Origin: Niebla homalea
Lineage: Eukaryota; Ascomycota; Lecanoromycetes; Lecanorales; Ramalinaceae
Direction: 5' to 3'
Length of the DNA: 64,000 nucleotides
NCBI GenBank assembly: GCA_019925105.1
Contig: JAHGAU010000004.1
Coordinates: 744,001 to 808,000, forward strand
Below the pieces are notes generated by a model. That model was given only the letters and a program-made list of their open reading frames with translations. It did not search any database and had not been told where the DNA came from. Positions within the stretch are counted from its first letter, which is position 1. Every line of letters begins with the position of its first letter. The translations under genes were made by a program, and so were the position numbers. Shown here one piece after another: positions 34,900-45,600 of this stretch.

Positions 34900-36350
34900 A
34901 GCTAAAGTCTAATAGTTCCTACAGATTTAAGTATAACCTTTATCTACCTTAAGTTAAGGTAATAACGTTATAACTCTTATATAACCGCGTTAAACGTACT
35001 TTTCTAATATTTAAATCGTCGATCCTTTTAAAAGGCCTTTTAACGTTATCCTATTTTATATATAAAGATAAATAAGGCCGTATTACTTACTCGGGATAAA
35101 TACCGTAACCTCCTTAAAACCCTTAATAAGAACCTTAAAAGCTTAAAAAAAAAAAGCCTTTAAAAATAATTAAAGAAAATATTATTAAGGCGTTTACCGC
35201 TTAAATTAAAGCTATAAACGTAAATTTTGATATAAAATTCAATAACCTTTAAATTAAAGTTATAGAACTTAAGAGGATAAATATATCTTTAAAAGAACGA
35301 CGTTATTGAAAACATTTAATTAATAAGAATCTTAACAATAACGGTAATATCCTATAAGAGAAAAAGAAAAAGAAATCTATATTTTTAACCTTATCCTTAG
35401 AAAAAGACCGCTTTTATATTAAAGAGCTTAAATACTTTAATAATACCGGTAACGTTTATACCTTTATTAAGCGGCTTAAGACCGTTTATAAAATTAAGTC
35501 TATCGATTTCATTAAAAAGTATTTAATCCTTACCTTTATAAATCTAAGTGGATTAAATAAAACCTATAATTAATAAACTTTAAAAATAAGTAATATAACT
35601 TAAATAAAGCTCCTTAATAAAATAATTTTTTTTATAATACCCTTAAATCTCGGTTCGGTATTCCGGAGTATTAACTCCTTAATTAATTAAATTAAATACG
35701 GTATATACGTAAAGATACTATAGATTAAAAATTAATAATTACGTTTATCGGTTAAGTTATAACTTTAATTAAGAGACTTAATTACGATTTAAAGAGTAAT
35801 TTATAATTAACCTTTATTAAATTTAAACCCTCCTTATAGAGTACCTTATTATTCCCTGGTTTAAATATAAATCTCTTTATATCTTAAATATAAATTCGGT
35901 AAATAATATAATATAAGTAATATTATACTTATAATAAAATACCCTACTTATAATAAGCGATATTAAATGCCGTTACCAATAATTATAATCGCGATAAACG
36001 ATTTAATCGTAATCAACGTCTTTACCCACCCTGTAATAATTATTTAAATTAAGGCCCTTATTTAGGTTAAAAATTCTTCACCGTAAATTACGTAAATATA
36101 TTAATATATTAAGCCGAGCCTATCGACGACAACGGCCTTAGCCTATTCCTTTACGTCCTTAATAACGACGTCCTTAAATATATTAAAGTTAACTTTAATA
36201 ATACTCGTTAAGAAGGCTATAATATTATTAATAAGTAAGGATACCGTTAATATACTTATAAGCTACCTAACCAGTAAAACCTTTAATAATCTCGGGAATA
36301 CCTCGGAGATTACGTTTTTAAGTTTTTCAGCTTAAACATAAAAGCTTAAA
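34900..36350 (+). pseudogene. Gag-like protein remnant of the GAG-only element
   Basis: The plus strand between the LINE tail and the right LTR reads as one mostly open frame once TAA is taken as a former Gln codon. It has a charged helical stretch (VIELKRINISLKERR), FYIKELKYFNNTGNVYTFIK (about 35420) and RLKTVYKIKSIDFIKKYL, then a Thr/Ser-rich tail. Size and helical, tail-rich layout suit a Gag protein, but no zinc knuckle is readable. RIP has killed it. The Gag assignment is inferred from element structure. Confidence 0.45.
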
Positions 36351-36588
36351 AAACACGATTATATCCTGGGTAGATTACGATAATTGCTTAGCTTATACTT
36401 TTCTCGGTTTTTCAATATGCGATTTTACTACCCTCTACTTCTTAACAACCATATATACGAATAACGTTATTCATATACTTAGGGTTTGCTCTTGGTTACC
36501 TTTACCACCGAGTATATCAAAATCCATAGTGTTTTATGGTGGATGGTGCGACGTGGACGTCGCTTTTTTCTCTTTTTTATAAGCATGT

Positions 36589-36750
36589 TGTCACGGTATG
36601 GACCTTGGGAGGATCCATTAACACGGAGCGGGCTTACCTTGTTCCGGTGCTTGGCGCGCATACTCATATTTCCCACCTTCATAGCTAGATAGCTACTCAT
36701 CATTCATACATACTTTATTTTATCACCATGCATACCGCATTCTCGTGACA
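36589..36750 (+). repeat. LTR, GAG-only element, right
   Basis: It is almost un-RIPed across its length and ends CGTGACA followed by target duplication CCTAT. It is the best template for the family's LTR. Confidence 0.85.
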
Positions 36751-37574
36751 CCTATAAACCACCTCTTTGGTTAAGAAGGACTATATTAACGTCCTTAAGA
36801 TAACGGTTATACTTAAAGTCTTACGGAGGTAATATATTATATTAATAAGGAACTTAATAATAATTTACTTAAATATTATAAAGGTTATTTACGGTATTAA
36901 GAACTTAATTATATAAAGTTAAAGTATAAATACCGCCCTTTAATTAACTTTTATTTTACTCTTAAATAATATTAAGTATATTACGGAATAAATCTTTATT
37001 AAAAATAATTAAATAATTAATTAAATTTCAAAATTTAAATGAGAAAACATCGTTAATAATTTACTTTAACTTATATTTTTACGTATATCGCGATTATACC
37101 GGATTATAAATATATTTAAAACGGATAAAACGTAAGTTAAATTAATTTATAAATAGTATATTATTTACATTTCGGCCCTATATTAAATATAAGGTTATTA
37201 TATAACATAGGGAGTAACTTATACCTTAAATAATATACTATATACGGAGTTATTTACTTTGTTTTTCGTATTTATTAAATAATATATATACTTTATTAAT
37301 ATTAAAAAGTTATTCTACCGCCGTTAAATTAATTTATATTAACCGGGGCGTCGGAAACCTTGAAAGCTTTTAATATTCAATACTTTAACGTTTTATATAC
37401 AGCGTAAAGAAATTATAAGATAAATATATGTGAAAAGAACGGCTTCTTATTATTAATAATATTTTTATTAAGCTTATACGTAATTTTAATGATATTCCCG
37501 AATTTAACTTAACTATATAAGCCGCCTTTTAGTTTATTTATACTGGCTTTTTATGGGTAAAAAAGTTTACTTAA

Positions 37575-37737
37575 TGTTAGGGAAAAAGACTAAGTGCAGG
37601 TATTGAGGGTGGAGTGGTAACTGCCTGGATTGCAACTATAGACGGTGTTACTACTTATGTGGGTGCGCCAAGTATACATAGCCCTAAGCCCCTACGCTAT
37701 GCCTATTATAGTGTGCCTGCGCTGCTTATACGTAATA
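37575..37737 (-). repeat. LTR, family 2a, left
   Basis: Mostly un-RIPed (GCAGGTATTGAGGGTGGAG). Preceded by target duplication CTTAA. Confidence 0.85.
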
Positions 37738-38159
37738 AGTACCCATAAAAAAGAAAAAGCCAACGTTTACGTCGGATTATCCACTATAAAATATTATAGA
37801 TATTAATTAACTTAATAATAAAAATATTTAAGGGGAAGCTCCGAATATATAAATTATGTTAATTAAATATATAGTTATTAAGCCGTAAGGTAAAGTAAAC
37901 GGTAACGTTAATAAGAATTATGAAAAATAAACGGAACCGCGACCCGGGAAATAATTATAGATTTAAGCGATTGGATTTAAGCTGAATCGTTTAAAAACGA
38001 GATATCCGTGGTTTTGCCGGTGAGTATACGTCCTGGTCTTTACCCTTACTTATACTGTGCTTTTGCTTTTATGGCTTAGCTAGCTAAAGCCGTAATTATC
38101 ATATACTGTAAATTGAATGATAACTTGGTAATTGCCGTTGCGATAATATATATACTCCC

Positions 38160-38300
38160 TATGTGGCCTTTGTGCCGACCTTGAGGCGTATAGTGGTAAG
38201 GTCTTTGTGCCGACCCTATGGCATATGGTGGTAAGGTCTTTATGCCGACCCTATGGCATATGGTGGTAAGGTCTTTATGCCGACCCTATAGCATGTGGTT
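38160..38300 (+). repeat. 35-bp minisatellite, about 4 copies, inside family 2a
   Basis: The unit contains AAGGTCTTTATGCCGACCCT then ATGGCATATGGTGGT. A RIP-mutated version of the same array is at about 49560-49705 in copy b, so the array belongs to the family. Confidence 0.8.
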
Positions 38301-38666
38301 TAAAGTATTTTTCTCTGCCCGTTATGCCTGACTTACGTCCCTATCGACCTTTAATATAAAGTCTTTATTACTCGTTATAAGTATTACGGTCCGGAGGTTA
38401 AGTTGGTAATTAACTACCGTATCTATAGGTCTTCGGAAGTAAGGAACTACTATAAAAGAACGTATTATCTATTGGTTTATTATTCCAGGTATAAGTATTA
38501 CGTATAGCATATAATCCGTTAATTAAAGGGTGCCTAGAAATCCTAGTTTATAAAGTTAAATATTCTGCGTATTATAGTTTACCGGTTAATTCGGTAAGGG
38601 TATATCCATAATCCCTCTTATATATAACGATATAAGTAAAATCGGAACTTAATTATTACTACCATT

Positions 38667-38829
38667 TATCAGGGAAAAAGACGAAGTATAGGTATTGAGG
38701 GTGGAGTGGTAACTGCCTGGATTGCAACTATAGACGGTGTTACTACTTATGTGGGTACGCCAAGTATACATAGCCCTAAGCCCCTGCGCTATGCCTATTA
38801 TGGTGTGGCTGCGCTGCTTGCACGTAATA
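38667..38829 (-). repeat. LTR, family 2a, right
   Basis: Nearly identical to the left LTR; ends CACGTAATA followed by CTTAA. Confidence 0.85.
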
Positions 38830-38849
38830 CTTAAAATAAAGCCGATTTT

Positions 38850-39956
38850 AAACGAGATTTTAAAAAATATTATATAATTTAATTATATATCAAATTCAAC
38901 AATAACTATATAAAGCTTTATATCTTAACGTTAAAAACGGATATTTTCCAGGAAAATTTAAATTTTAAGATCGTAATAACCTCCGGTAAAATTTACCCGG
39001 TCCGGTTTTTAAAAGACCTATACTCTTAAAAAACGGCTTTATTATAAGCCCCACCTTTTTCTTTCATTTTAAGGTTATTTAGTTAGGATTTTATTATTAA
39101 TATATTATATAAATAACTTATATAATATAATAATTATTTTAATTACATTTTCCGTTAAGGTATAATTACGAATATATAAAAAGCTAAATTAAATATAAAG
39201 TTTTAATAAAAATCGGATATATATTAAGTTTATATTAATTTAATTAATAATATTATCCTTATAATATTATGGTATTATTGATTTACTTAAGGTTAAATAG
39301 GTTAACCAATGTTTATTTAAGTTATTTCTTTAAGACTTATATTTTAACTTTAAAGGTTTTTAACCTTAATTTTACCCCGTAGCCGGGCTATAACGGAAAA
39401 TACTTTAACGGTAAAATATTTTTAAACCTTAACGGTAAAATCTTTATAATTTAAGCCTTAAAATAAGTTAATTAAAATACTATAAATTATATATATATAT
39501 ATATATACGTAATAAGGATTAAGTAAATTAAAAGGTATAATTTAACTATTAATTAATTATTTGAATATATAGAATAATGATTTATTGGTTAAGCGGCTTT
39601 ATAAAAGCCGTATAAAGAAAATTAAAGATTTATATAAATTAATTTATTTAAATCTTTAAGTTCTTTATTTTATTATTAAGGATTTGTTTGATTAAAAGTT
39701 TTTATTAAAATTATTGATTTTTTTATTTTTTATATATATAGCTTTATATAAATAGCCTTAAGTTCTTAGCCTATACGGGGGTTTTAGCCCTAATTTTACC
39801 CCGCAGCCGGGCTATAGCGGGGGGTATTTCGATAATAAAATACCCTAAAACCTCGACGGCGAGGTCTTTATAGCTTAGGCCCTAAGATAGGTTAATCAAA
39901 ACACTATAAACACTATATATCCATATATATACGTAGCAGGGATCGAGCAAATTAGG
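38850..39956 (-). repeat. Long inverted repeat, right arm (Z copy C)
   Basis: This is the inverted partner of 23310-24400. The outer ~170 bp (39760-39956) have near-normal composition and the inner part is heavily AT-rich. The same region in forward orientation opens copy D at 54903. Confidence 0.7.
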
Positions 39957-40460
39957 AAACGGGTGATAAACCGACATATTAACTTTTACCGTAAAGCAAC
40001 TTATTTCTATAAATGAGTCGTTATTTAAGATAATAGGTTATTAACGAACGACAATATACGGCCTTATTAATAATCTAGCTCAATTTTATAATAAAATCAA
40101 TTATAATATCTCTTAATTTATATTCCTTACCTATATTTTTAAATAAATATTTACCTTATATTGGCGTATATAAAAACTATTATAACTTAATAACTTTTTT
40201 AAAATAACTCAAAAACGAACTTTTACCTTATTATAATCGATTCCTAGATAATAATAACGATATCTGCTTAAATAACGGTAATATATATTATAATATTGAA
40301 ATAATAAGGCTTAAGATCCGTTATTTATTACTTTATTTATGGGACTTTAATATTAAGCTTATTTTTAATATACTTAGAGTTTAAATAAAACGTTATTACC
40401 GTGGATTTTAAGAACAGTTTTACGGTTAATTTAAGCTTTTCTTAAGGTATATATCAAAAG
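39957..40460 (+). pseudogene. Mariner B transposase, C-terminal half, RIP-dead
   Basis: Plus-strand sequence aligns with copy A about 930-1450 through the FLKWLKNELLP-equivalent and the segment where copy A shows YLPPYSPDFN; here the first Pro codons and the spacing are damaged. Stops occur every few codons. The N-terminal half lies before the insertions at 22200-22500 and 23030-23128. Confidence 0.7.
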
Positions 40461-40738
40461 TAAATAAGTACAATCGGTTTCTAAAGGAGTACTGTTATTA
40501 TAGTATAAATGAATATATATTGAACGGTAATTAATAAGCTTATTAAAGGGAGTTAAACCTATATATTAACCAGGTAAACTAAGTAAACGTTTAAATGAAT
40601 ATATATATGGCTATATCGCAGCTTTCAAGCCTAAAATTCAGTAAAATAATTATGGATTCGTCAATTTACATATAGATTTTGCGGGGTCGGGGTGGAATCG
40701 CAAATGCCAAGGAAACGACATCGATTTCGCTCGCGCTG

Positions 40739-41712
40739 ATCGGGGGAATATGCTGTGGTGCGAAGAGCAGGGAGCCACACTACTTCAAAGTACGATCAAG
40801 AAGTCGAACTTATGATCGCGAGATTCAAGAAGTTAAGCATCAGCGTCGAGTCCGGCAGAAGTTGGGAGGCTGGAAAAGGATATGGATGCGATGCTCTACT
40901 TTAAAGCATAAGCTTGTAGACACCGACACCGGAGTCGCGAGTCAATGAACTCAAGTCTCTAATCAAGAACAAGATGACTATTAGCAATGTCTCTACCGAC
41001 TCGCGGATTTCATTGGCATCACGAATCAATACTTATCAGCTAGATTATGGGTATTCGGTGCAGATCGAATGTGACAACATGCAGACGATCCGAAGAGCAC
41101 GAACTCACAGTCCACGTCAAAACTCCGTCACTTCGACATACAACATCACTGGCTTCGGCAAGAGTATCAAAGAAGGCCATCGATATAAGTATACCCCTAC
41201 CACTCAGATCCTGGCGGACGGGCTCACAAAGGCCGTCTCACCCCAACGCCACAAGGAATTCGTGAGACTCCTAGGCCTTAAGGACGACAAACCCCAGGAG
41301 AACCCCGCATTATAATACGACTCGGCAAAACGCCGGAGATATCGTTTTTAAGAGATTCAGCTCTCAAAAATTTACGATTATAGACCGCGTATACGATAAG
41401 TTTTCGGGTTTCCTTTATTTTCGCGATTTCCTTAAAATTTCAACTTTTCTCGGCACTTAACAAAATCACTTAAGTCAGTGCCCGGAGCTCGATCGAGTAC
41501 ACATGAAGCTCCGGAGCAGCTTAAAATACAAAGGTCTTATTATTATTACCGCTCTCAGGGTTACCGATTTTTTTAACTTTAACTAAAACCCAACCCTCAC
41601 CCGCAAATCCCTATACACTAACAAAGCTCAAAGGGCAATCAAGAGGTGGCCACAATAAGGGTATCCAGGATCTGTATCATTACCGTAATGAAATCACGAT
41701 CCTGAGGGGGTG
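40739..41712 (+). mobile_element. Ty1/copia 3' fragment (RNase H end and 3' leader)
   Basis: It begins directly at the right end of mariner B and is far less RIP-mutated than other copia DNA here. It includes the last part of pol (40974-41315), a 3' untranslated stretch shared with 54230-54607 and 59925-60301, and a polypurine tract (GATCCTGAGGGGG, about 41698-41710) just before an LTR. The 5' two-thirds of the element are missing. Confidence 0.75.
40974..41315 (+). pseudogene. Copia pol C-terminus (RNase H), partial
   Basis: The 113-codon open frame contains VQIECDNMQTIRR, then EGHRYKYTPTTQILADGLTK and RHKEFVRLLGLKDD, ending ENPAL-stop. This is the typical tail of copia RNase H, where the host chain normally reads IDIKYxPTxxMLADGLTK. 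RIP-mutated versions of the same end occur at about 54060-54195 (outer copia) and on the minus strand of the inner copia. A segment in the middle is scrambled and the upstream 40790-40970 is a non-matching frame with stops. Confidence 0.75.
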
Positions 41713-41890
41713 TATCAGCCTGGATACAGGCATGGTGGTGGTGTTACATGGGGTGTCACAGAGCCTTTATGCGAGCGGTGCCAAGACACTCTCATGACAC
41801 GTATAGATATCATCACCTAGCCGTACATCTCTTAGATAGACCATATGCAATGTACCCGGTATCCACACTTATGCGTCCTTACGTCTGACA
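41713..41890 (+). repeat. Copia LTR (3' LTR of the fragment), variant
   Basis: It starts (TG)TATCAGCCTGG after a polypurine tract and ends CTTACGTCTGACA. Compared with the 220-bp LTR of the complete elements it is 178 bp, so it is a diverged or internally deleted variant. It is not RIP-mutated. Confidence 0.75.
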
Positions 41891-42460
41891 ACACTTGAAA
41901 AGCCGGAAAATGAAGGTCAAGCTCTGCAAACTGCTTTGTCGAACCTGGCTGATCGTGGGAGGGCTCCACGTTGATCTCCTGTGCTGGGAGATCTGCGAAC
42001 GGTCTTGGGAAGTGAATTATGTAAAGGCTATACCAAGTCAATGGTGGATTCATGCTACCCAGTGCTGACCACATCTGTGGGGCAAGCCAACGTCAGTGTC
42101 TTTGAAACACCGGCTGTATTGCAGTTTCCGAGGATCGCGATAAGGGGACTGGCCATCCTGACCAGAGGAAGGCAGCAGTGAGGCTTTACTAGCTATTGCT
42201 AATCCGACCCTTGCTACCGGTATTCAAGATGATTCCCCTATCCTGTATTCCATTGGCATCCTAAGTTGAGAAGGCTTCTATGAAGCCCAGGAGTTTGATG
42301 GATTTTTACTCATATTACTACCTCAAGTGGAAACGACCGTATGATGCCTAATTCTTTACTCTCTGGTCTCCAATGACCGGTTTGGTCATCGAATGCAGTA
42401 TGGCTCCTGTTGAACGTGGTAACGGCGCCTTCGATGAAATCGGAGAGCTTAAAGACATAA
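41891..42460 (+). other. Normal-composition DNA interrupted by the outer copia
   Basis: The last ~90 bp read in frame as GNGAFDEIGELKDI. If the outer copia plus one TSD copy is removed, the frame continues at 54833 as IKDLQLELSQRLAKMSSLDI before element Z begins. So a coiled-coil-like coding segment (host gene or older element) was split. Upstream 41900-42370 has no recognisable domain, and stops occur. Confidence 0.5.
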
Positions 42461-42680
42461 TGTCAGCCTGGGTGCAGGCATGGTGGTGGTGTTGCATGGA
42501 GTGTTACTGGGCCGTCATGCGACGGTACCAAGACACTATTATAACGCGTATAGATATTATTACCTGGCCGTATATCTTATACCACTTAAGTATTTTATAT
42601 AGATAATATTATACTTCCTAAATAAATAATATATAATCTATATATATATTATTTACTTTTATACGTCCTTACGTTTAATA
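42461..42680 (+). repeat. LTR, outer copia, 5'
   Basis: Begins TGTCAGCCTGGGTGCAGGC with normal composition and switches to AT-rich around 42538. Preceded by CATAA. Confidence 0.9.
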
Positions 42681-43390
42681 ATTATAAGCCTGATATTATA
42701 TATTATTATAGCCACTTATTTATTAATTAATTTAAAAATGTAATAAATTATTTAAAAAAGCTTAAATTAAATCCTTAAGGTTAATATATTATATATAAAT
42801 AAAAAATAAAAAATAAATTAAAGAGTATAATAAGTTTATTATTTATTATTCCTTTATATTTTTAAGATAAGTTTATATAAAATTAAGCTTATTACCTTAA
42901 AAGATTGGGACTTATAGCTTACCGTTATTAAAAATAAAATTATTAAATATTACGTTTAAAAGTTTATTAACCCCGCTTTTATAATAAAATTAATAAGCTT
43001 AAATAAGCTAATAAAACCAATATAACTTATTATTATAACGGATAAAGCGGTTAACTTAAGGATATTATTAATTTATAAATACGATTTATAAATGTAAAAG
43101 CTAAAATTATAAAAATAGGAAGAATAATACGTATTTTTTATTAAAATTAATAACTTTATATTCTTAATAATTAATAAAGCGAGTTTTATTTATTTTAAGG
43201 ATGTAAATTGTTACTTATAAAATTACTTATATATTCTTAAAATTCAATTTATATTTTTAGATTTTATTTGCTTTTTAACGGTAAAGAAAGAATACTATAA
43301 AATCATAATAAGACCTAATTTTCATTAAAATGCTAAAGTATAACTTAATAAGTATACTTAAGTATTCGTAAAAGCCAGAAGTAATAATAT

Positions 43391-43554
43391 TGTCAGGGAA
43401 AAAGACGAAGTGCAGGTATTGAGGGTGGAGTAGTAACTGCCTGGATTGCAACTATAAACGGTATTGCTAATTATGTAGGTGCGTATGCCAAGTATCCTTG
43501 CCCTAGGCCTTTACGCTATACCTATCTTGGTATCTATACTGCTTATACGTAATA
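43391..43554 (-). repeat. LTR, family 2b, left
   Basis: Starts TGTCAGGGAAAAAGACGAAG and ends CGTAATA; preceded by AATAT. Confidence 0.85.
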
Positions 43555-43619
43555 AGTACCTATAAAAAAGAAAAAGCCGACGTTTGCGTCGGACCATCTA
43601 CCATAAAACATTATGGATA

Positions 43620-43844
43620 TGTCAGACGTGAGGACGCATGAGAGTGGATAATATGTATGTGGATTACATATTATCTATTTAGGAAGCATGGTGCTATCTG
43701 TATAAAATACCCGGGTAATATAAGATATACGGCCAGGTAATAATATATATACGTGCTATAATAGTATCTTAATACCGCTTATATAATAGCTTAATAATAC
43801 TCTATATAATACCATTATTATTATGCTTATACTTAGGTTAATAT
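43620..43844 (-). repeat. LTR, inner copia (3' in element orientation)
   Basis: Starts TGTCAGACGTGAGGACGC with normal sequence for ~80 bp, then RIP-type. Confidence 0.9.
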
Positions 43845-44899
43845 ACTTCCTTAAAATCGTAATATTATTACGGTAATAATATAGATCCTGGATATCTTTA
43901 TTATAATTACTTTTTAATTACTGGTATACCGTAAATAAAAAATACGTCTTAAATTTAAAGTTAAAAAATTAAAAAACTAAGAAAAATCGGAAAAATCGGT
44001 AACCTTAAGAATAATAATAATAATAAGATCTTTATAATTTAAATTATTCTAAAGCTTTATATATATTTAATCGAGTTTTAAATATTAATTTAAGTAATCT
44101 TATTAAGTAATTATTATTAAATATATATTAAGAAAAGTTAAAATTAATAAAATCGTAAAAATAAATAAACCCGGAAAAATTATTATATACTTAATTTATA
44201 ATTATAAATTTTTAAGAATTAAATCTCTTAAAAATAACGTTTCCGGGATTTTATTAAGTAATATTATAATATAAGGTTCTAAGGTTTATCGTTTTTAAGT
44301 TTTAAGAGTTTTATAAATTCTTTATATTTTTATAATAATAAAAACTTTATAAAACCGTTTATTAATATCTTTATTATAAATATATATTTAATATTAATCG
44401 TTTTCTTTTAATATTCTTATCGTAATTAATAATAATATATATTTATATAACGGAGTTTTATAATAAATTAAGAGTTTATCCTTTAAATTATATGGATTAT
44501 TTAAGTATTATTATATTTAATCTTTAATAAATAAAATAAATTTAATATAATTAATTAAAAAAAACAGTTTTATTATATTAATTTTTTTATTATAAAAATA
44601 AAGTTAAAAAGTTTAACTTTAATAAAGCTTATTATTACCGTCTTTTATTTTATTATTTTTTAATTAATTAAGCCCTTAAAAAGCTTAAAAATATAACCTT
44701 ATAAGTTATATTATATCTTAAGATTATTAATAAATAAGGCATTTAAGGATATTATAAAAATAATATACGGATTAATAATTTTCCTATTATATATAATAAT
44801 ATAATACTTAATATATATAAGATATTATAATATTTTTATAGTTATTTCTAAATATTATTTTAACGGATTTATAAGAAACTTAAATAACTTAAACGTTAA

Positions 44900-45600
44900 A
44901 TACGTAATATCCGTCCGAGTTATAACGGTTATAAAGTTAATAAAGTTAATAAACTATTAATATATATAAATCTCTTAAGGTAAGGTTTATATAATATTTT
45001 TAATAAAAGCTTTAATATTCCATAAAGGTACTTTAAGAATATAATTTATTATAATATTAAATTTCGCCATAAACTTATCGATATAATTATCTTAATATAA
45101 ACGGATTTTTCAACTTAATTGATTTTATATTATCCTTATATTTAAGAATTATTCTATTTTATCTAGGTTTTTTATTTTATAGATTATAAAGAATTTATTT
45201 TAAAAATTATTTACTTTTTAATTATATTTATAATCGTAAATAACGACGATATTATCTATAAAGAAGAAAACTATTATATAATTATTAATAAAAAAATATT
45301 CGATTTCCGGGATTTATTTTAAATTTAAGTCCGTTAAGGTTTTTAAGAGATTTTTAAATTATAAAGCCGGTAATTATTTAAGCCTATATAAAGCTTAAAA
45401 TAAAAAGAATAAGCCTTTATTCTTATACCCTTTTAATAATTTAATATATATAAATTCATTTATTTCGCTATTTATAAACGTATTAATAACGTTTTATTAT
45501 TTTATATTTAAATTAAATACGGTTATTATAGTTATAAATACCTTAAGAACTTTAATTATTAAGGTAATAATAAATATATTTTATTTAGTCTTTTATAAAT
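44900..45600 (-). pseudogene. Copia reverse transcriptase remnant, inner copy
   Basis: Reverse-complement of this stretch aligns with 52900-53530 of the outer copy, including the FIDN catalytic block (about 45250-45270) and the ALYK-type block (about 45385-45400). Both copies carry independent RIP mutations, so neither is functional. Confidence 0.75.

Larger units (their letters stand above)
28879..36750 (+). mobile_element. GAG-only LTR element (TR-GAG-like) carrying a LINE
   Basis: Identical-length 162-bp LTRs (28879-29040 and 36589-36750) start TGTCACGG and end CGTGACA, and a perfect CCTAT duplication flanks them (28874-28878, 36751-36755). Removing the LINE leaves 2025 bp with about 1.7 kb internal DNA. 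After the left LTR the internal sequence begins AATAATAGCAATAGC, a RIP-changed form of the TGGTAG...AATAGC sequence of families 1 and 2, suggesting a shared primer tRNA. It has room for a gag-like frame but no pol, so it is probably non-autonomous. LTR blocks (CTAGCTATGAAGGTG, GCGCCAAGCACCGG on the minus strand) are shared with family 1. Confidence 0.8.
37575..38829 (-). mobile_element. Non-autonomous LTR element family 2, copy a
   Basis: 163-bp LTRs (37575-37737, 38667-38829) enclose about 930 bp. The perfect target duplication CTTAA borders it (37570-37574, 38830-38834). LTRs start TGTTAGGG or TATCAGGG (TGTCAGGG in copy b). Internal sequence next to the right LTR reads on the minus strand AATGGTAGTAATAA, a TGGTAG primer-site-like start shared with family 1. 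There is no open frame; the internal region includes a 35-bp tandem repeat. At 1255 bp it is TRIM-like but slightly large. Confidence 0.85.
23129..39956 (-). mobile_element. Element Z, copy C (unclassified ~4.8-kb family) with three nested insertions
   Basis: It interrupts mariner B. Removing the three LTR-type insertions leaves 4836 bp, close to copy D (4800 bp), to which it aligns in reverse orientation. Its right end is ATCGAGCAAATTAGG (39956), the complement of copy D's left end; its left end begins GTGTAATTTAG like copy E. The coding direction is minus: with TAA read as former Gln, segments such as VYKKFKFII-x-AVKGLIKELK (about 25570-25480) are recognisably protein and recur in copy D. 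It differs from D and E at the left: about 1.1 kb there is an inverted copy of the right end (23310-24400 versus 38850-39956). RIP has destroyed all frames. Protein family not recognised. Confidence 0.7.
21623..40738 (+). mobile_element. Tc1/mariner transposon copy B, split by nested insertions
   Basis: It starts TAGCGCGAGC at 21623 and ends with the inverted match at about 40738; both ends carry the same ~90-bp terminal repeat as copy A. Three pieces align collinearly with copy A: 21623-22500, 23030-23128 and 39957-40738, a net 1756 bp, which is normal for this superfamily. The first gap is a 529-bp insertion and the second is element Z copy C with its own insertions. Transposase remnants lie in the third piece (about 39960-40460). 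All pieces are heavily RIP-mutated, so it is non-functional. Confidence 0.85.

Noticed and set aside
29053..36750. Single autonomous LTR element with a LINE-type pol
   Set aside because: A 12-bp duplication and (AATC)n tail show the endonuclease/RT region is a separate LINE inserted into a GAG-only LTR element.
38160..38300. Possible CRISPR-like array
   Set aside because: The 35-bp units are contiguous with no spacers; it is a minisatellite in a fungal non-autonomous LTR element.
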